Assembly: GCF_014205795.1 (NCBI RefSeq)
Contig: NZ_JACHCN010000009.1
Span: 62,001 to 126,000, forward strand
DNA from: Rhodanobacter sp. MP7CTX1
Lineage (GTDB): Bacteria > Pseudomonadota > Gammaproteobacteria > Xanthomonadales > Rhodanobacteraceae
Reading direction: 5' to 3'
DNA length: 64,000 nucleotides
How positions within the stretch are numbered: position 1 is the first letter of the stretch; each line of letters opens with the position of its first letter. The translations under genes were made by a program, and so were the position numbers. Below are positions 9,848 to 17,377 of this stretch, in pieces. Under the pieces are notes generated by a model. The model made no database searches, had not been told where the DNA came from, and saw only the letters and a list, made by a program, of their open reading frames with translations.

Positions 9848-9872
9848 AAAAAGCCCGGCCTGAAGGCCGGGC
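9848..9872 (-). terminator. Rho-independent terminator
   Basis: On the minus strand a perfect eight-pair GCCCGGCC/GGCCGGGC stem with a four-base loop is followed by five T residues. It ends transcription from the 150-residue gene at 9899-10351. Confidence 0.85.
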
Positions 9873-9898
9873 GTTATGACGTTTGCATCAGATTGACC

Positions 9899-10351
9899 TC
9901 ACCAACTGGCGCGGTAGTAGATGTCCCAGCCTTGCTCCTGCAATCGCTTGGCGTGATGAAGGACTTTCAACGTGTAATCGACATCGTCTTCGTCCAGCGT
10001 TTCATCTTCGTCGGTGGTGAAATGCTCGCTGGCACTCGCCGGGTCATCGCTGACCTGTTCGAGCTGATCCTCCAGCTCCATCAAGGTATCTACCGAAACA
10101 AAGGCTGCTCGGCAGTCGTCGTGGCCTTCTTGAGTGTTGTTCACAAACCAGTGATGCAAGGCATCGAACTTGCGCCAGTAGCCCACCCGCACCGTGACGC
10201 CACTGACTTCCAGCAGGGACGCATCCTCGCCCGGCTTTTCTTTCGGCGGCACATAGCCGATGGCCGCGCCAATGGCACGGCGCATCGGTTCCGTTTGCGC
10301 GTCGCAGGGGGCAACGTACCGCTTGGCCTCCAGGTACATATCGAGTCCCAT
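9899..10351 (-). CDS. Conserved hypothetical protein (MGLDMYL type)
   Basis: The 150-residue protein begins MGLDMYLEAKRYV, an N-terminus I associate with small proteins of phages and integrative elements whose function is unknown. A tryptophan-rich middle (VGYWRKFDALHHWFVNN) is also typical. The C-terminal half is strongly acidic (DEDETLDEDDVDY). GGAG lies eight bases before the ATG. It lies 12 bases downstream of the DUF932 gene and just before a terminator, so the two genes are probably co-transcribed. Confidence 0.75.
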   Translation of the reverse strand: MGLDMYLEAKRYVAPCDAQTEPMRRAIGAAIGYVPPKEKPGEDASLLEVSGVTVRVGYWRKFDALHHWFVNNTQEGHDDCRAAFVSVDTLMELEDQLEQVSDDPASASEHFTTDEDETLDEDDVDYTLKVLHHAKRLQEQGWDIYYRASW

Positions 10352-10363
10352 CGCAGGTCTCCG

Positions 10364-11320
10364 TCAGACCACCAGCTTCATCGCTTCGTCCCAGGCACGC
10401 TGCTTGATCTGCGCCCCTTGGCCGAACCACGCCGCATCACGGCGGTGGTCGTCGCTACGCGCCCGACGGTGGTGGTCGACGAACTCGGTCACGCTGTTGA
10501 GCACACCCCATGCCGTGCCCCGGCTGGACGTCATCAACGCACCGCGGCCACCGCCTTCGTACAGTGAGCGGACGGTGGCAAGCGCCTGTTCGTTGACCAC
10601 CACGGCCTTACCGTCCGGCGCGGCATAGGTGAGCACCCGGCGCAACAAGCCTTCGACCGTATCGGGGTCGACGGGCCGTTCCACCAACGCCTTCATGCGG
10701 GCGACGAAGCCATCCCACGACGAAACGGTGATGCCTAACTGACGCTTGACCGCGTCGGGATCGAACTGGCTGCGATGCGGAACCTTGATAGCACCGTTGG
10801 CGTTCCCCAGCGCAATGGACAAGGTGTTGTTGCAGACCACACGCACCGACGTGAACTGTGCCGTGGTCGCCAGCGTGCCGTCGCAGGCCGTGGCCAGCAG
10901 CAAGTAGCCGTCCACCTTGTCTCGACCCTTCAGCGTGACGCTCTGCCCGGTACGAGCCAGTGCCCAGAACTTGCGGCCCTCACGCAGCACGCCTGCCGTT
11001 TCCAGCTCGAAGCCGTTGCAGGCGGTCAGGTCGCGATAGAACTCCAGGATCTCGCCCGGCTGCACCACATGAAAACGCTTGGACACAACCGCCAACGGAG
11101 CCTTGGTATCGGAGCGGTAGAGCACCTTCTGTTCCGGGAAGGCGTTGATGACCCCGACATTGTTGCTGCCAGAGATGTAACGGACTTCGGACTGCTCGAT
11201 CTGCCAGTCCATCCCCGCGTTCTTCTTCCAGACCTCGATGGGCTGTTGCAGGCCCAGCTTGTTACCCAAGCCATGCCACGGCTTCTCACCGGCGTAAGCC
11301 ATTGTTTCAACCAAATGCAT
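10364..11320 (-). CDS. DUF932 domain protein
   Basis: The 318-residue product starts MHLVETMAYAGEKPWHGLGN, a hallmark of DUF932 proteins carried by plasmids, phages and integrative elements. The family's biochemical role is not established. ATG 11320 is chosen over an upstream in-frame start (11356) because GAGGA precedes it and the family begins at this point. Recognisable family segments include the RVVCNNTLSIALG region and a C-terminal stretch with SSRGTAWGVLNSVTEFVDHH. It is followed closely by the MGLDMYL-type gene. A conserved hairpin lies just upstream, inside the repeated module described below. Confidence 0.85.
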   Translation of the reverse strand: MHLVETMAYAGEKPWHGLGNKLGLQQPIEVWKKNAGMDWQIEQSEVRYISGSNNVGVINAFPEQKVLYRSDTKAPLAVVSKRFHVVQPGEILEFYRDLTACNGFELETAGVLREGRKFWALARTGQSVTLKGRDKVDGYLLLATACDGTLATTAQFTSVRVVCNNTLSIALGNANGAIKVPHRSQFDPDAVKRQLGITVSSWDGFVARMKALVERPVDPDTVEGLLRRVLTYAAPDGKAVVVNEQALATVRSLYEGGGRGALMTSSRGTAWGVLNSVTEFVDHHRRARSDDHRRDAAWFGQGAQIKQRAWDEAMKLVV

Positions 11321-11350
11321 TGTCGTTTCCTCGTAGGTGGGGGCATAAAC

Positions 11351-11381
11351 GCACAAGGCCCGGACATGCCGGGCCTTGTGC
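11351..11381 (-). terminator. Hairpin of copy A, possible terminator
   Basis: Thirteen perfect pairs (GCACAAGGCCCGG with its complement) enclose a five-base loop. On the minus strand only a short GTTTATG follows, so the T tract is weak. It lies downstream of the 34-residue ORF and could terminate it or act as an RNA structure. Confidence 0.6.
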
Positions 11382-11403
11382 GCTGTGCTTGTGACGCCGT
11401 GAA

Positions 11404-11508
11404 TCAGGGTGCTTTAAGGCTGCTGCAGCTGGTGCATCGGACGATGCCGACCAGAACCGCAGTAGCAACTACCAGGACGCAGTAGATCGTGTCGAGTTTG
11501 CCTGTCAT
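11404..11508 (-). CDS. 34-residue membrane peptide with CxxC, copy A
   Basis: The frame encodes MTGKLDTIYCVLVVATAVLV then GIVRCTSCSSLKAP. It has a short polar N-terminus, one hydrophobic helix and a C-terminal CTSC motif. A paralogue at 16836-16940 matches at 27 of 34 positions; most differences are conservative (Ile/Val, Lys/Arg, Ser/Thr), as expected for a translated sequence under selection. An AAGGGA motif lies about ten bases before the ATG. The topology would put the CxxC on the far side of the membrane helix from the N-terminus. The family is unknown to me. Confidence 0.65.
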   Translation of the reverse strand: MTGKLDTIYCVLVVATAVLVGIVRCTSCSSLKAP

Positions 11509-11846
11509 GAGTCAGGGTTCCCTTGCGAACGCTGCGACGCGGAGCGTCCAAACGCAAAGCCGATGGTTATCGACTTCACATGGGTAATATAGATCTGAGA
11601 TTTTTTTGATCGACGTGCTTCGGGCGAGCCACGGATGCGCTGTCGAAGAAATTCTCCGCTCAGGAAACGGGATAGCTCACCGGACCCTTCCATCGGGGAT
11701 GGCGAGGAAGCGGCTTCTCGGTTTCAAGGGCTTACGGCCCGATGAAATGACCGCTCAGAACCGAAAACCCTTCGATAAACTATTCGGAATTCCGGCGCTA
11801 CGCTTTAGTCTAGGGTCTAGGTGGCTTAGCGCAGGAGTATCACCCG

Positions 11847-13598
11847 GTGTATCTGGCCCAGTTGAGCATCACCAACTTTCGCAAGTTGAGCAAAGCCACG
11901 CTGACGTTTCAGCCGGGATTGAATGTCTTGGTGGGCGCCAACAATGTCGGCAAGACAGCGGTGGTCGATGCCCTTCGCGCGTTGCTTGCCAATCACGATG
12001 AACCGTATCCACGCTTGAGCAAGGAAGACGTGCATCATCCCAAGGGCGGCGCCGCGACCGGAGATATCACCTTTGAATACATCTTCCGGGATCTGGATGT
12101 CGACGACGAAGCCGACTTCCTCGCGGCTCTCAAGCCCGGGACCGATGGCAAGCTGCAGGCCCAGATCACCGTCCGCTACGCCGAACCGGACAAAGTCGGA
12201 CGACTGCGGGTCAAGCGCTGGTGCGGCGACAATGAGGACGTGGGCCTGACCTCAGACATCATGGAAAACCTTCGGGGGGTCTACCTGCCGCCGCTGCGGG
12301 ACGCCTCGCAAGGCCTCAAGCCTGGCCGCACCAGTCAACTTTCTCGGCTGCTGCGATTGCTGTCGGACACGGCAGGCGAGGACAAGATCAACGAGGCGCT
12401 CAAAGCGCTCGACGTTGAGCTACGCAAGCACGATCCCATCCTCAAGACTCATGAGGCGATCGCGATGCGCCATACCGAGATGCTGGGAGCGCAGCTGGCC
12501 CAGGGGCTCGACATCGGACTGAGCGCGAGCGACTTTCAGCGGTTGGCAGCTCGGCTGTCCTTGCTGGTAGATACCTTTGAGATCGAGCAGAACGGACTGG
12601 GATTCAACAACCTAATCTTCATGGCCGTCGTGCTCAGTGAGTTGGCCAAGAATCCCGACGCGAGTTACCGAAGCCTGATCGTCGAAGAGCCCGAGGCACA
12701 CCTGCACCCGCAACTCCAGACCGTACTGCTTCGCTACCTAGAAACCGTTCATGCGGTCAAGGGCGAGAAGCCGGTCCAGCTATTCGTAACTAGCCATTCC
12801 CCGAATTTCGCAAGCATTGCCGACCTTGACAGCCTCGCCTGCCTAGTGGAAACCGAGGGTACAGTCGAGTCATTTTTTCCGCGAACCATTGCGTTCGGGA
12901 AGGGTAAACGCGAAAAGCTCGAGCGCTACCTTGATGTGACCCGCGCCGAGCTGTTTTTCGCTCGGCGAGTGATCTTTGTCGAGGGAGCCGCGGAGCTGAT
13001 GATGGTCAACGTGCTCGCCGAGCGAGCGGGCTTCAAGCTGCGCGAGCACGCCGTCAGCCTGATCAGCGTCGAAGGCCTGAATTTCGATTCCTTCCTGCCG
13101 CTGTTCGGTGAACAGGCACTGAAAATTCCCGTCGCCCTCATCACGGACGCAGACCCGATGGAAATTCCCGCCGGAGGCGGCAAAGCCCAGCCGGTCTATC
13201 CGGCTCTCGGTGACGCGATCACGCTGTCTGACAACGCGAACAAGATGAAGAAAAGCGAGGACACGCACGTCAAGGTGTTCCATGGCATCAAGACCTTTGA
13301 GTACGACATGGCACTGCACGCGGACAATCGAACCGCCATGTTGTTGACTCTCAAGGAGCTCCATCCGATCATTGGCGCCAGCGTGGAGGCCGAGGTTGAT
13401 GCGGCGGCAGGCGATGCAGCCAAGGCGAAAGCACTCTTCCGCGGCATGTTCGAGCGCGAGCATGGCAACGTGCAGAAGGGGCGATTCGGCCAGGCCCTTG
13501 CCCAGGCGTTATCGGACCCCGCGACGGCTTGCGTGGTGCCGGAATACATCAAGAGGGCCATCGCCCACGCCTGCCAGATCGCGCCTGTAGCAATATGA
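11847..13598 (+). CDS. OLD-family ATP-dependent nuclease (GajA-like)
   Basis: This 583-residue protein has the layout of class 2 OLD nucleases such as GajA of Gabija (about 578 residues): an ABC-type ATPase followed by a TOPRIM nuclease domain. Seen directly are the Walker A GANNVGKT (Lys36), a Walker B SLIVEEPEAHLHP (Glu280/Glu281), a His-switch region VTSHSP, the TOPRIM glutamate in VIFVEGAAE (Glu379) and the DxD motif ITDADP (Asp434, Asp436). All key residues are present, so it should be active. The start is GTG with GGAG nine bases upstream. The stop overlaps the helicase ATG by four bases. In Gabija this subunit nicks DNA and is restrained by nucleotides; that behaviour here is inferred. 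Confidence 0.9.
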   Translation: MYLAQLSITNFRKLSKATLTFQPGLNVLVGANNVGKTAVVDALRALLANHDEPYPRLSKEDVHHPKGGAATGDITFEYIFRDLDVDDEADFLAALKPGTDGKLQAQITVRYAEPDKVGRLRVKRWCGDNEDVGLTSDIMENLRGVYLPPLRDASQGLKPGRTSQLSRLLRLLSDTAGEDKINEALKALDVELRKHDPILKTHEAIAMRHTEMLGAQLAQGLDIGLSASDFQRLAARLSLLVDTFEIEQNGLGFNNLIFMAVVLSELAKNPDASYRSLIVEEPEAHLHPQLQTVLLRYLETVHAVKGEKPVQLFVTSHSPNFASIADLDSLACLVETEGTVESFFPRTIAFGKGKREKLERYLDVTRAELFFARRVIFVEGAAELMMVNVLAERAGFKLREHAVSLISVEGLNFDSFLPLFGEQALKIPVALITDADPMEIPAGGGKAQPVYPALGDAITLSDNANKMKKSEDTHVKVFHGIKTFEYDMALHADNRTAMLLTLKELHPIIGASVEAEVDAAAGDAAKAKALFRGMFEREHGNVQKGRFGQALAQALSDPATACVVPEYIKRAIAHACQIAPVAI

Positions 13599-15343
13599 TC
13601 GCCCTATCCGACGAACAGCAGGCCATCGTTGACGCGCCCCTAGCGCCGCTGGCGGTAGTCGCGTGCGCAGGCAGCGGCAAGACCCACACGGCCGTGCACC
13701 GCCTGCTGGAGATTCGCCGGCGACTGGGCGATGGCCGTGGTCGCGTTGCCCTCCTCTCGTTCTCCAACGTGGCCGTCAAGACCTTTCGGGACACCTACCA
13801 TCCGCTGGCACAGACCCTGCCACAGGGCGCTGCGCGCCATCGGGTGGAGATCGATACGCTCGACGGGTTCATCACGACCAACCTCCTGCGCCCACACGCC
13901 CCACGCACCATGGGTTGCAATCGGACGCCCTTCCTGATCTTGGGAACCGAGCCTTTCCTTCAGAACAAGGATTTTCAGTTCTGGGCGCAGCCGGCAACGG
14001 GCGCGGCATTTCCGGTTCCACGCTCAGACATTGGGGACGTAATAGCGAACTTTCGGGCCGGCGCAGCACAGTTTGAGTATCGAAAACACAAAGCGCTCGT
14101 TCCGATCAACAACGGTCCAACGGTGGTGGCGCGGCTCGGCAAGATCGGCGGCTACACTCACAGTTTGGGGCAGTACTGGGCCCTTCGCACATTGCAGTGC
14201 CAGCCGCTCATTCTGGCCGCGCTCGCCAGGCGCTACCCACACATCTTGATCGACGAATCGCAAGACATTGGCACCTTGCACCAGGCCATCCTGACGCAAC
14301 TCGCCGCGGCCGGTTCGCAAATCTCCCTAATTGGCGACCCACATCAGGGCATCTACGATTTTGCTGGTGCCGATGGTGACTATCTCGCCAGGTATCACCA
14401 CCAGGCAGGCGTCCTCGCTTACCCGTTGACGCGCAATTTTCGCTCTGTTCCATCCATTGTGACGCTGGCCAATGCATTGTCGGAGCGCAATGACACGGCG
14501 GACAGAGCGGCTCCCGGGCTGCCGAATGGCGGTTATTTCATCGGCTACAAGAAAACGGAGCGAGACAAGGTCATCGTGGCGTTTCAGGCTGCAGTGATAT
14601 CCGCCGGATTGAGTCTGGCGAGATCCGCAATTCTGTGCCGCGGCCGAGCTATGGCCGACAGCGTTGCCGGCACCGATGCTCCGATGGGGCAAGGCTTGGT
14701 GAAGCTGTTTGCTCTAGCGGCGGTGCTGCGAGACCGGCGACAGGACTACTTGGCTGCATTCAAAGCGGTCGCTGGCTGCGTAGTCGGTCTGCTCAAGAAT
14801 CCGCCCGACGGTTTGCTTGCCTCGATTTCGCAGCCGGCGCGATTCCCGGAGGCCCGACCCCTTCGCCGCGAAATTTGGAAGTTCGCTCGGGACCCAGACG
14901 CCGGTCTGCCCGGTACGTCCCTGCTAGCGGACACCCAGTGGCACCCGCTGCTGACGACACGGGTCAAGGCACTGCTCCAGCGCCTTCAGAAGGAGTTCGG
15001 TCTGGTGCCGGCGGACCACCTAGGCAACAAGTTGGCGAAAACCGAACTGCCGCATGCCCCACTGATGTCTGTCCCAGACCTAGCCACAGAGCCACAGGAA
15101 GTTCTGCGCGTGGACACAGTGCACAAGGTCAAAGGCGAAGGCTTGGATGCCCTGCTGTACTTAGTGGAGAAGGGGCATGCTGAGGCGTTGCTGTCCGGCG
15201 TGGACACTGAACTGGGGCGCATTGGCTATGTCGCCATGACGCGTGCACGAAATCTGGCATGGGTCGGTGTCCCGGCAAACGCGCTATCGGTATTGCGCCC
15301 TGTCTTGATAGTGCGTGGTTTCGTGGAAGTGGGTGCAACCTAA
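13595..15343 (+). CDS. UvrD/Rep-like superfamily 1 helicase (GajB-like)
   Basis: The 582-residue product carries the full superfamily 1A helicase set: motif I CAGSGKT (Lys29), motif Ia LLSFSNVAVKTF, motif II LIDESQD (Asp220-Asp224), motif III LIGDPHQGIYDF, motif IV LTRNFRS, motif V VDTVHKVKGEG and motif VI VAMTRARN (about residue 546). The ATG overlaps the nuclease stop (ATGA), so the two are translationally coupled. An in-frame upstream start at 13529 would run through the nuclease gene and is unlikely. GajB of Gabija is shorter (about 494 residues), so this protein has roughly 90 extra residues. The expected role is sensing or unwinding DNA ends together with the OLD nuclease. Confidence 0.88.
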   Translation: MIALSDEQQAIVDAPLAPLAVVACAGSGKTHTAVHRLLEIRRRLGDGRGRVALLSFSNVAVKTFRDTYHPLAQTLPQGAARHRVEIDTLDGFITTNLLRPHAPRTMGCNRTPFLILGTEPFLQNKDFQFWAQPATGAAFPVPRSDIGDVIANFRAGAAQFEYRKHKALVPINNGPTVVARLGKIGGYTHSLGQYWALRTLQCQPLILAALARRYPHILIDESQDIGTLHQAILTQLAAAGSQISLIGDPHQGIYDFAGADGDYLARYHHQAGVLAYPLTRNFRSVPSIVTLANALSERNDTADRAAPGLPNGGYFIGYKKTERDKVIVAFQAAVISAGLSLARSAILCRGRAMADSVAGTDAPMGQGLVKLFALAAVLRDRRQDYLAAFKAVAGCVVGLLKNPPDGLLASISQPARFPEARPLRREIWKFARDPDAGLPGTSLLADTQWHPLLTTRVKALLQRLQKEFGLVPADHLGNKLAKTELPHAPLMSVPDLATEPQEVLRVDTVHKVKGEGLDALLYLVEKGHAEALLSGVDTELGRIGYVAMTRARNLAWVGVPANALSVLRPVLIVRGFVEVGAT

Positions 15344-15359
15344 GCGAGGAAGCAACACG

Positions 15360-16085
15360 GTGTCCCAGGTAGATCAGTTGGAGTTGTACCTATCGAGTGT
15401 GCCGCTCGTCCGAATCGGCGCTAACTCCCTCCCTAGCGGCCATGCGTCGGGTTGCTTGGTCGACTATGGTGGAAAGCGCTTACTTCTCACCGTGGCTCAC
15501 GCAACCGGGGACAATCAGCGCTGGGCGCTGCAGGTCCGATTCGATCAAACGCTTAAGCGGACTCAGTTGGTTGGCCTGGGCATCATGAATTTCCTTGCCA
15601 GCGGCACGCTAGATGCCTCCCATCTCAAACGCATAGATTTTTCCTATGTCCAAGTGCCTTCGAGCACAGTGGCATTCAGGCAAGAGATTGAAATTCCGTC
15701 CAACGTGATTAAGACCGAGCGTACGATCAAGGTCCATACGCCGACCTTCGAGGAATCACCGGATTCCGCGGATCTTTATGGTTTTTGTGGCATGGTGCTT
15801 CCGGCGCAGGAAGAGCATTTCGGAGCGAGCTACGTATCCGGTGAGTTTCGGATCTACGAGAACTTGACCTTTCTTCATCGCATAGATGACAAGCTCGTTT
15901 TCAAGTTGCCCTCCGATCATCCTGGTCACGACCAGTTTGAAGGGTGTAGCGGTGCTCCTATTCTCAATGGTGCCGGAATTCCCATCGCGCTTGTCGTTGG
16001 TGGATGCCAAGAGACTGATGAAATCTACGGGCTGTCTCTCGCAACGTACAAGGTTGCGATAGATATCGATGTTGGGCTCGTATAG
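15360..16085 (+). CDS. Trypsin-like serine protease, third gene of the OLD/UvrD cassette
   Basis: The 241-residue protein shows a chymotrypsin-fold protease signature with a complete triad in order: His47 in LLTVAHATG, Asp93 in KRIDFSYVQV and Ser197 in EGCSGAPIL, followed by a strand GIPIALVVGG. It has no signal peptide, so it should act in the cytoplasm. The start is GTG at 15360 with GAGGAAG upstream, 16 bases after the helicase stop; the frame also opens upstream inside the helicase gene. The gene is more AT-rich than the two before it. Standard Gabija has no protease, so this is an accessory effector or regulator candidate, possibly cleaving a cassette partner or a host protein. Confidence 0.8.
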   Translation: MSQVDQLELYLSSVPLVRIGANSLPSGHASGCLVDYGGKRLLLTVAHATGDNQRWALQVRFDQTLKRTQLVGLGIMNFLASGTLDASHLKRIDFSYVQVPSSTVAFRQEIEIPSNVIKTERTIKVHTPTFEESPDSADLYGFCGMVLPAQEEHFGASYVSGEFRIYENLTFLHRIDDKLVFKLPSDHPGHDQFEGCSGAPILNGAGIPIALVVGGCQETDEIYGLSLATYKVAIDIDVGLV

Positions 16086-16153
16086 GCAACGATCTGGCGC
16101 TCACCAACTTCCATTTCTGGCAGGTGCCCGAAAATACAAGTTCGCAGCGGGCT

Positions 16154-16224
16154 CAGATTGCCAGCCTGCTGAGCAAGCACCGTCAACTGTGTTGCCCATA
16201 ATTGGTCAACAGGCTGGCAATCTG
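16154..16224. repeat. 15-base perfect inverted repeat
   Basis: CAGATTGCCAGCCTG at 16154-16168 is matched by its exact complement at 16210-16224, with 41 bases between. It lies in the convergent gap between the protease gene and radC. No T tract follows on either strand, so it is not an ordinary terminator. No gene is seen in 16086-16269. Confidence 0.7.
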
Positions 16225-16269
16225 TCCAGAGGGGGTTCGTGGTGATGAGCCTTCAAACGTTGCGAGTAT

Positions 16270-16755
16270 TCAAAGAAGACCACGCTCCGCCATGCTGACG
16301 CACTCACTTCCCACCACGATGTGGTCCAGAACACGTATACCGATGAGCCTCAGCGCCTCACAAAGCTCGTTAGTGAGCGCTCGATCCGCTGCGCTGGGCT
16401 CCGCCAAACCGCTTGGATGGTTATGCGCAAGGATCGCCGCGCAGGCGTTGATAGCCAAGGCTGCGCGTACCACCTCCCTGGGATGGACGCTCGCACCATC
16501 GACGGTGCCGGCGAAAAGTTTTTGGCAGTCGAGGATGCGGTGCCGGTTGTCCAGCCAAAGGACGTGGAACTCTTCGTGCATAAGCGCACCCAAGCGCATA
16601 CGAAGGAAGTCGCTGGCATCGGTCGGGGTAGCGATGCTGCCTTGACGTTCAAGCTTGTTTCTCAGGATGCCCTCGGCCGCGGCGAGCACGTCTCGCTCCG
16701 TCGTTTCGCCGGTGAGTTTGTAGCGGGTGTAGGTCAAAGATTGCGCGATATGCAT
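16270..16755 (-). CDS. radC: RadC-family JAB-domain protein
   Basis: The 161-residue protein is a RadC-like JAB/MPN-domain protein of the short kind typical of integrative elements. Motifs include EEFHVLWLDN, HPREVVRAAL and the metal-binding ILAHNHPSGLAEPSAADRAL, in which the two histidines and the aspartate are intact. The helix-hairpin-helix N-terminus of chromosomal RadC is absent. The family's molecular role remains uncertain despite the old repair name. It lies directly downstream of module copy B on the minus strand. Confidence 0.9.
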   Translation of the reverse strand: MHIAQSLTYTRYKLTGETTERDVLAAAEGILRNKLERQGSIATPTDASDFLRMRLGALMHEEFHVLWLDNRHRILDCQKLFAGTVDGASVHPREVVRAALAINACAAILAHNHPSGLAEPSAADRALTNELCEALRLIGIRVLDHIVVGSECVSMAERGLL

Positions 16756-16781
16756 GACGAACTCCTAGTGATGGCATAAAC

Positions 16782-16813
16782 GCACAAGGCCCGGACATGT
16801 CCGGGCCTTGTGC
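16782..16813 (-). terminator. Hairpin of copy B, possible terminator
   Basis: Fourteen perfect pairs (16782-16795 with 16800-16813) surround a four-base loop. One base differs from copy A and the change lengthens the stem. As in copy A, only a short T stretch follows on the minus strand. Confidence 0.6.
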
Positions 16814-16835
16814 GCTCTGCTTGTGGCGGAATGGA

Positions 16836-16940
16836 TCAGGGGGCTTTGAAGCTGTCGCAGTTGGTGCATTTGACGATGCCAACCAGAACTGCTGCAGCAA
16901 CAACCAGGACGCAGTAGACCGTATCGAGTTTGCCGCTCAT
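16836..16940 (-). CDS. 34-residue membrane peptide with CxxC, copy B
   Basis: The frame encodes MSGKLDTVYCVLVVAAAVLV then GIVKCTNCDSFKAP. Length, hydrophobic helix, internal Cys10 and terminal CTxC are all conserved with copy A. It is upstream of radC on the same strand, with the hairpin between them. The function is unknown. Confidence 0.65.
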   Translation of the reverse strand: MSGKLDTVYCVLVVAAAVLVGIVKCTNCDSFKAP

Positions 16941-17040
16941 GTCGTCGAGTACCCATAGCGAACGCTGCCATGCGAAGCGTCCAAACGCGAAGCCGATGAC
17001 CACCGACTTCACATGGGTAATATGGATCTGAGATTTCGTT

Positions 17041-17377
17041 GAATCGAAGCTGTTACGCATTCCAACCGCAGAACGCCAGCCACCTGCCCGCCGTCGCCAC
17101 AGCGACTGACCAGCATCGACAGCGAAACTGACCACGGCCGGCGGCAACGCTGTCCATCGTCACCAATGCATTGCCTATTCCCGGCATTGAGCACGACCAC
17201 CACGCCAGCGGAACTAGCCAGGCTTACCAAGAGCGCTTACTAGCGGAGTCGACCGGCCGACTTTGGCCAGAAGCGAACGTTCGGGAAGAGGCAGTCTTTT
17301 GTGGCGCAGTGCAAGTAACGGCTATATGGGTCCAGCCGAAAATACGAGTAAAACTTGCGCGAAACTGCCCAACACAC
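17041..17377. other. Intergenic, no gene seen
   Basis: No frame here has both a plausible ribosome site and recognisable content. It lies between the leader of module copy B and the end of the membrane-protein gene and may contain the promoter of copy B. Confidence 0.5.

Larger units (their letters stand above)
11345..11605 (-). repeat. Duplicated module, copy A (hairpin + 34-residue ORF + leader)
   Basis: This segment aligns along its length with 16776-17040 in the same orientation. Shared parts are a GCACAAGGCCCGG hairpin, a 34-codon frame, and an upstream leader ending in a CACATGGGTAATAT block. The copies have diverged by scattered substitutions and small indels. Together they flank the OLD/helicase/protease cassette as direct repeats. 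The remainder up to the OLD start (11606-11846) holds the likely promoter of that cassette but no gene that I can support. Confidence 0.8.
16776..17040 (-). repeat. Duplicated module, copy B (hairpin + 34-residue ORF + leader)
   Basis: This is the second copy of the module at 11345-11605, in the same orientation. It has the same order of hairpin, 34-codon frame and leader. In this copy the leader frame runs in-frame into the ORF, whereas in copy A it overlaps it out of frame, so the leader is unlikely to be a conserved protein and more likely a conserved regulatory region. Confidence 0.8.

Noticed and set aside
13529..13594. Upstream start for the helicase
   Set aside because: Would lie within the nuclease gene; the ATGA overlap start at 13595 fits the family N-terminus.
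11847..15343. Calling the first two genes simply canonical Gabija
   Set aside because: The helicase is about 90 residues longer than GajB and a protease follows, so I describe them as Gabija-like only.
16836..17147. 103-codon frame joining leader and 34-residue ORF of copy B
   Set aside because: The upstream part is out of frame in copy A, so only the last 34 codons are supported.
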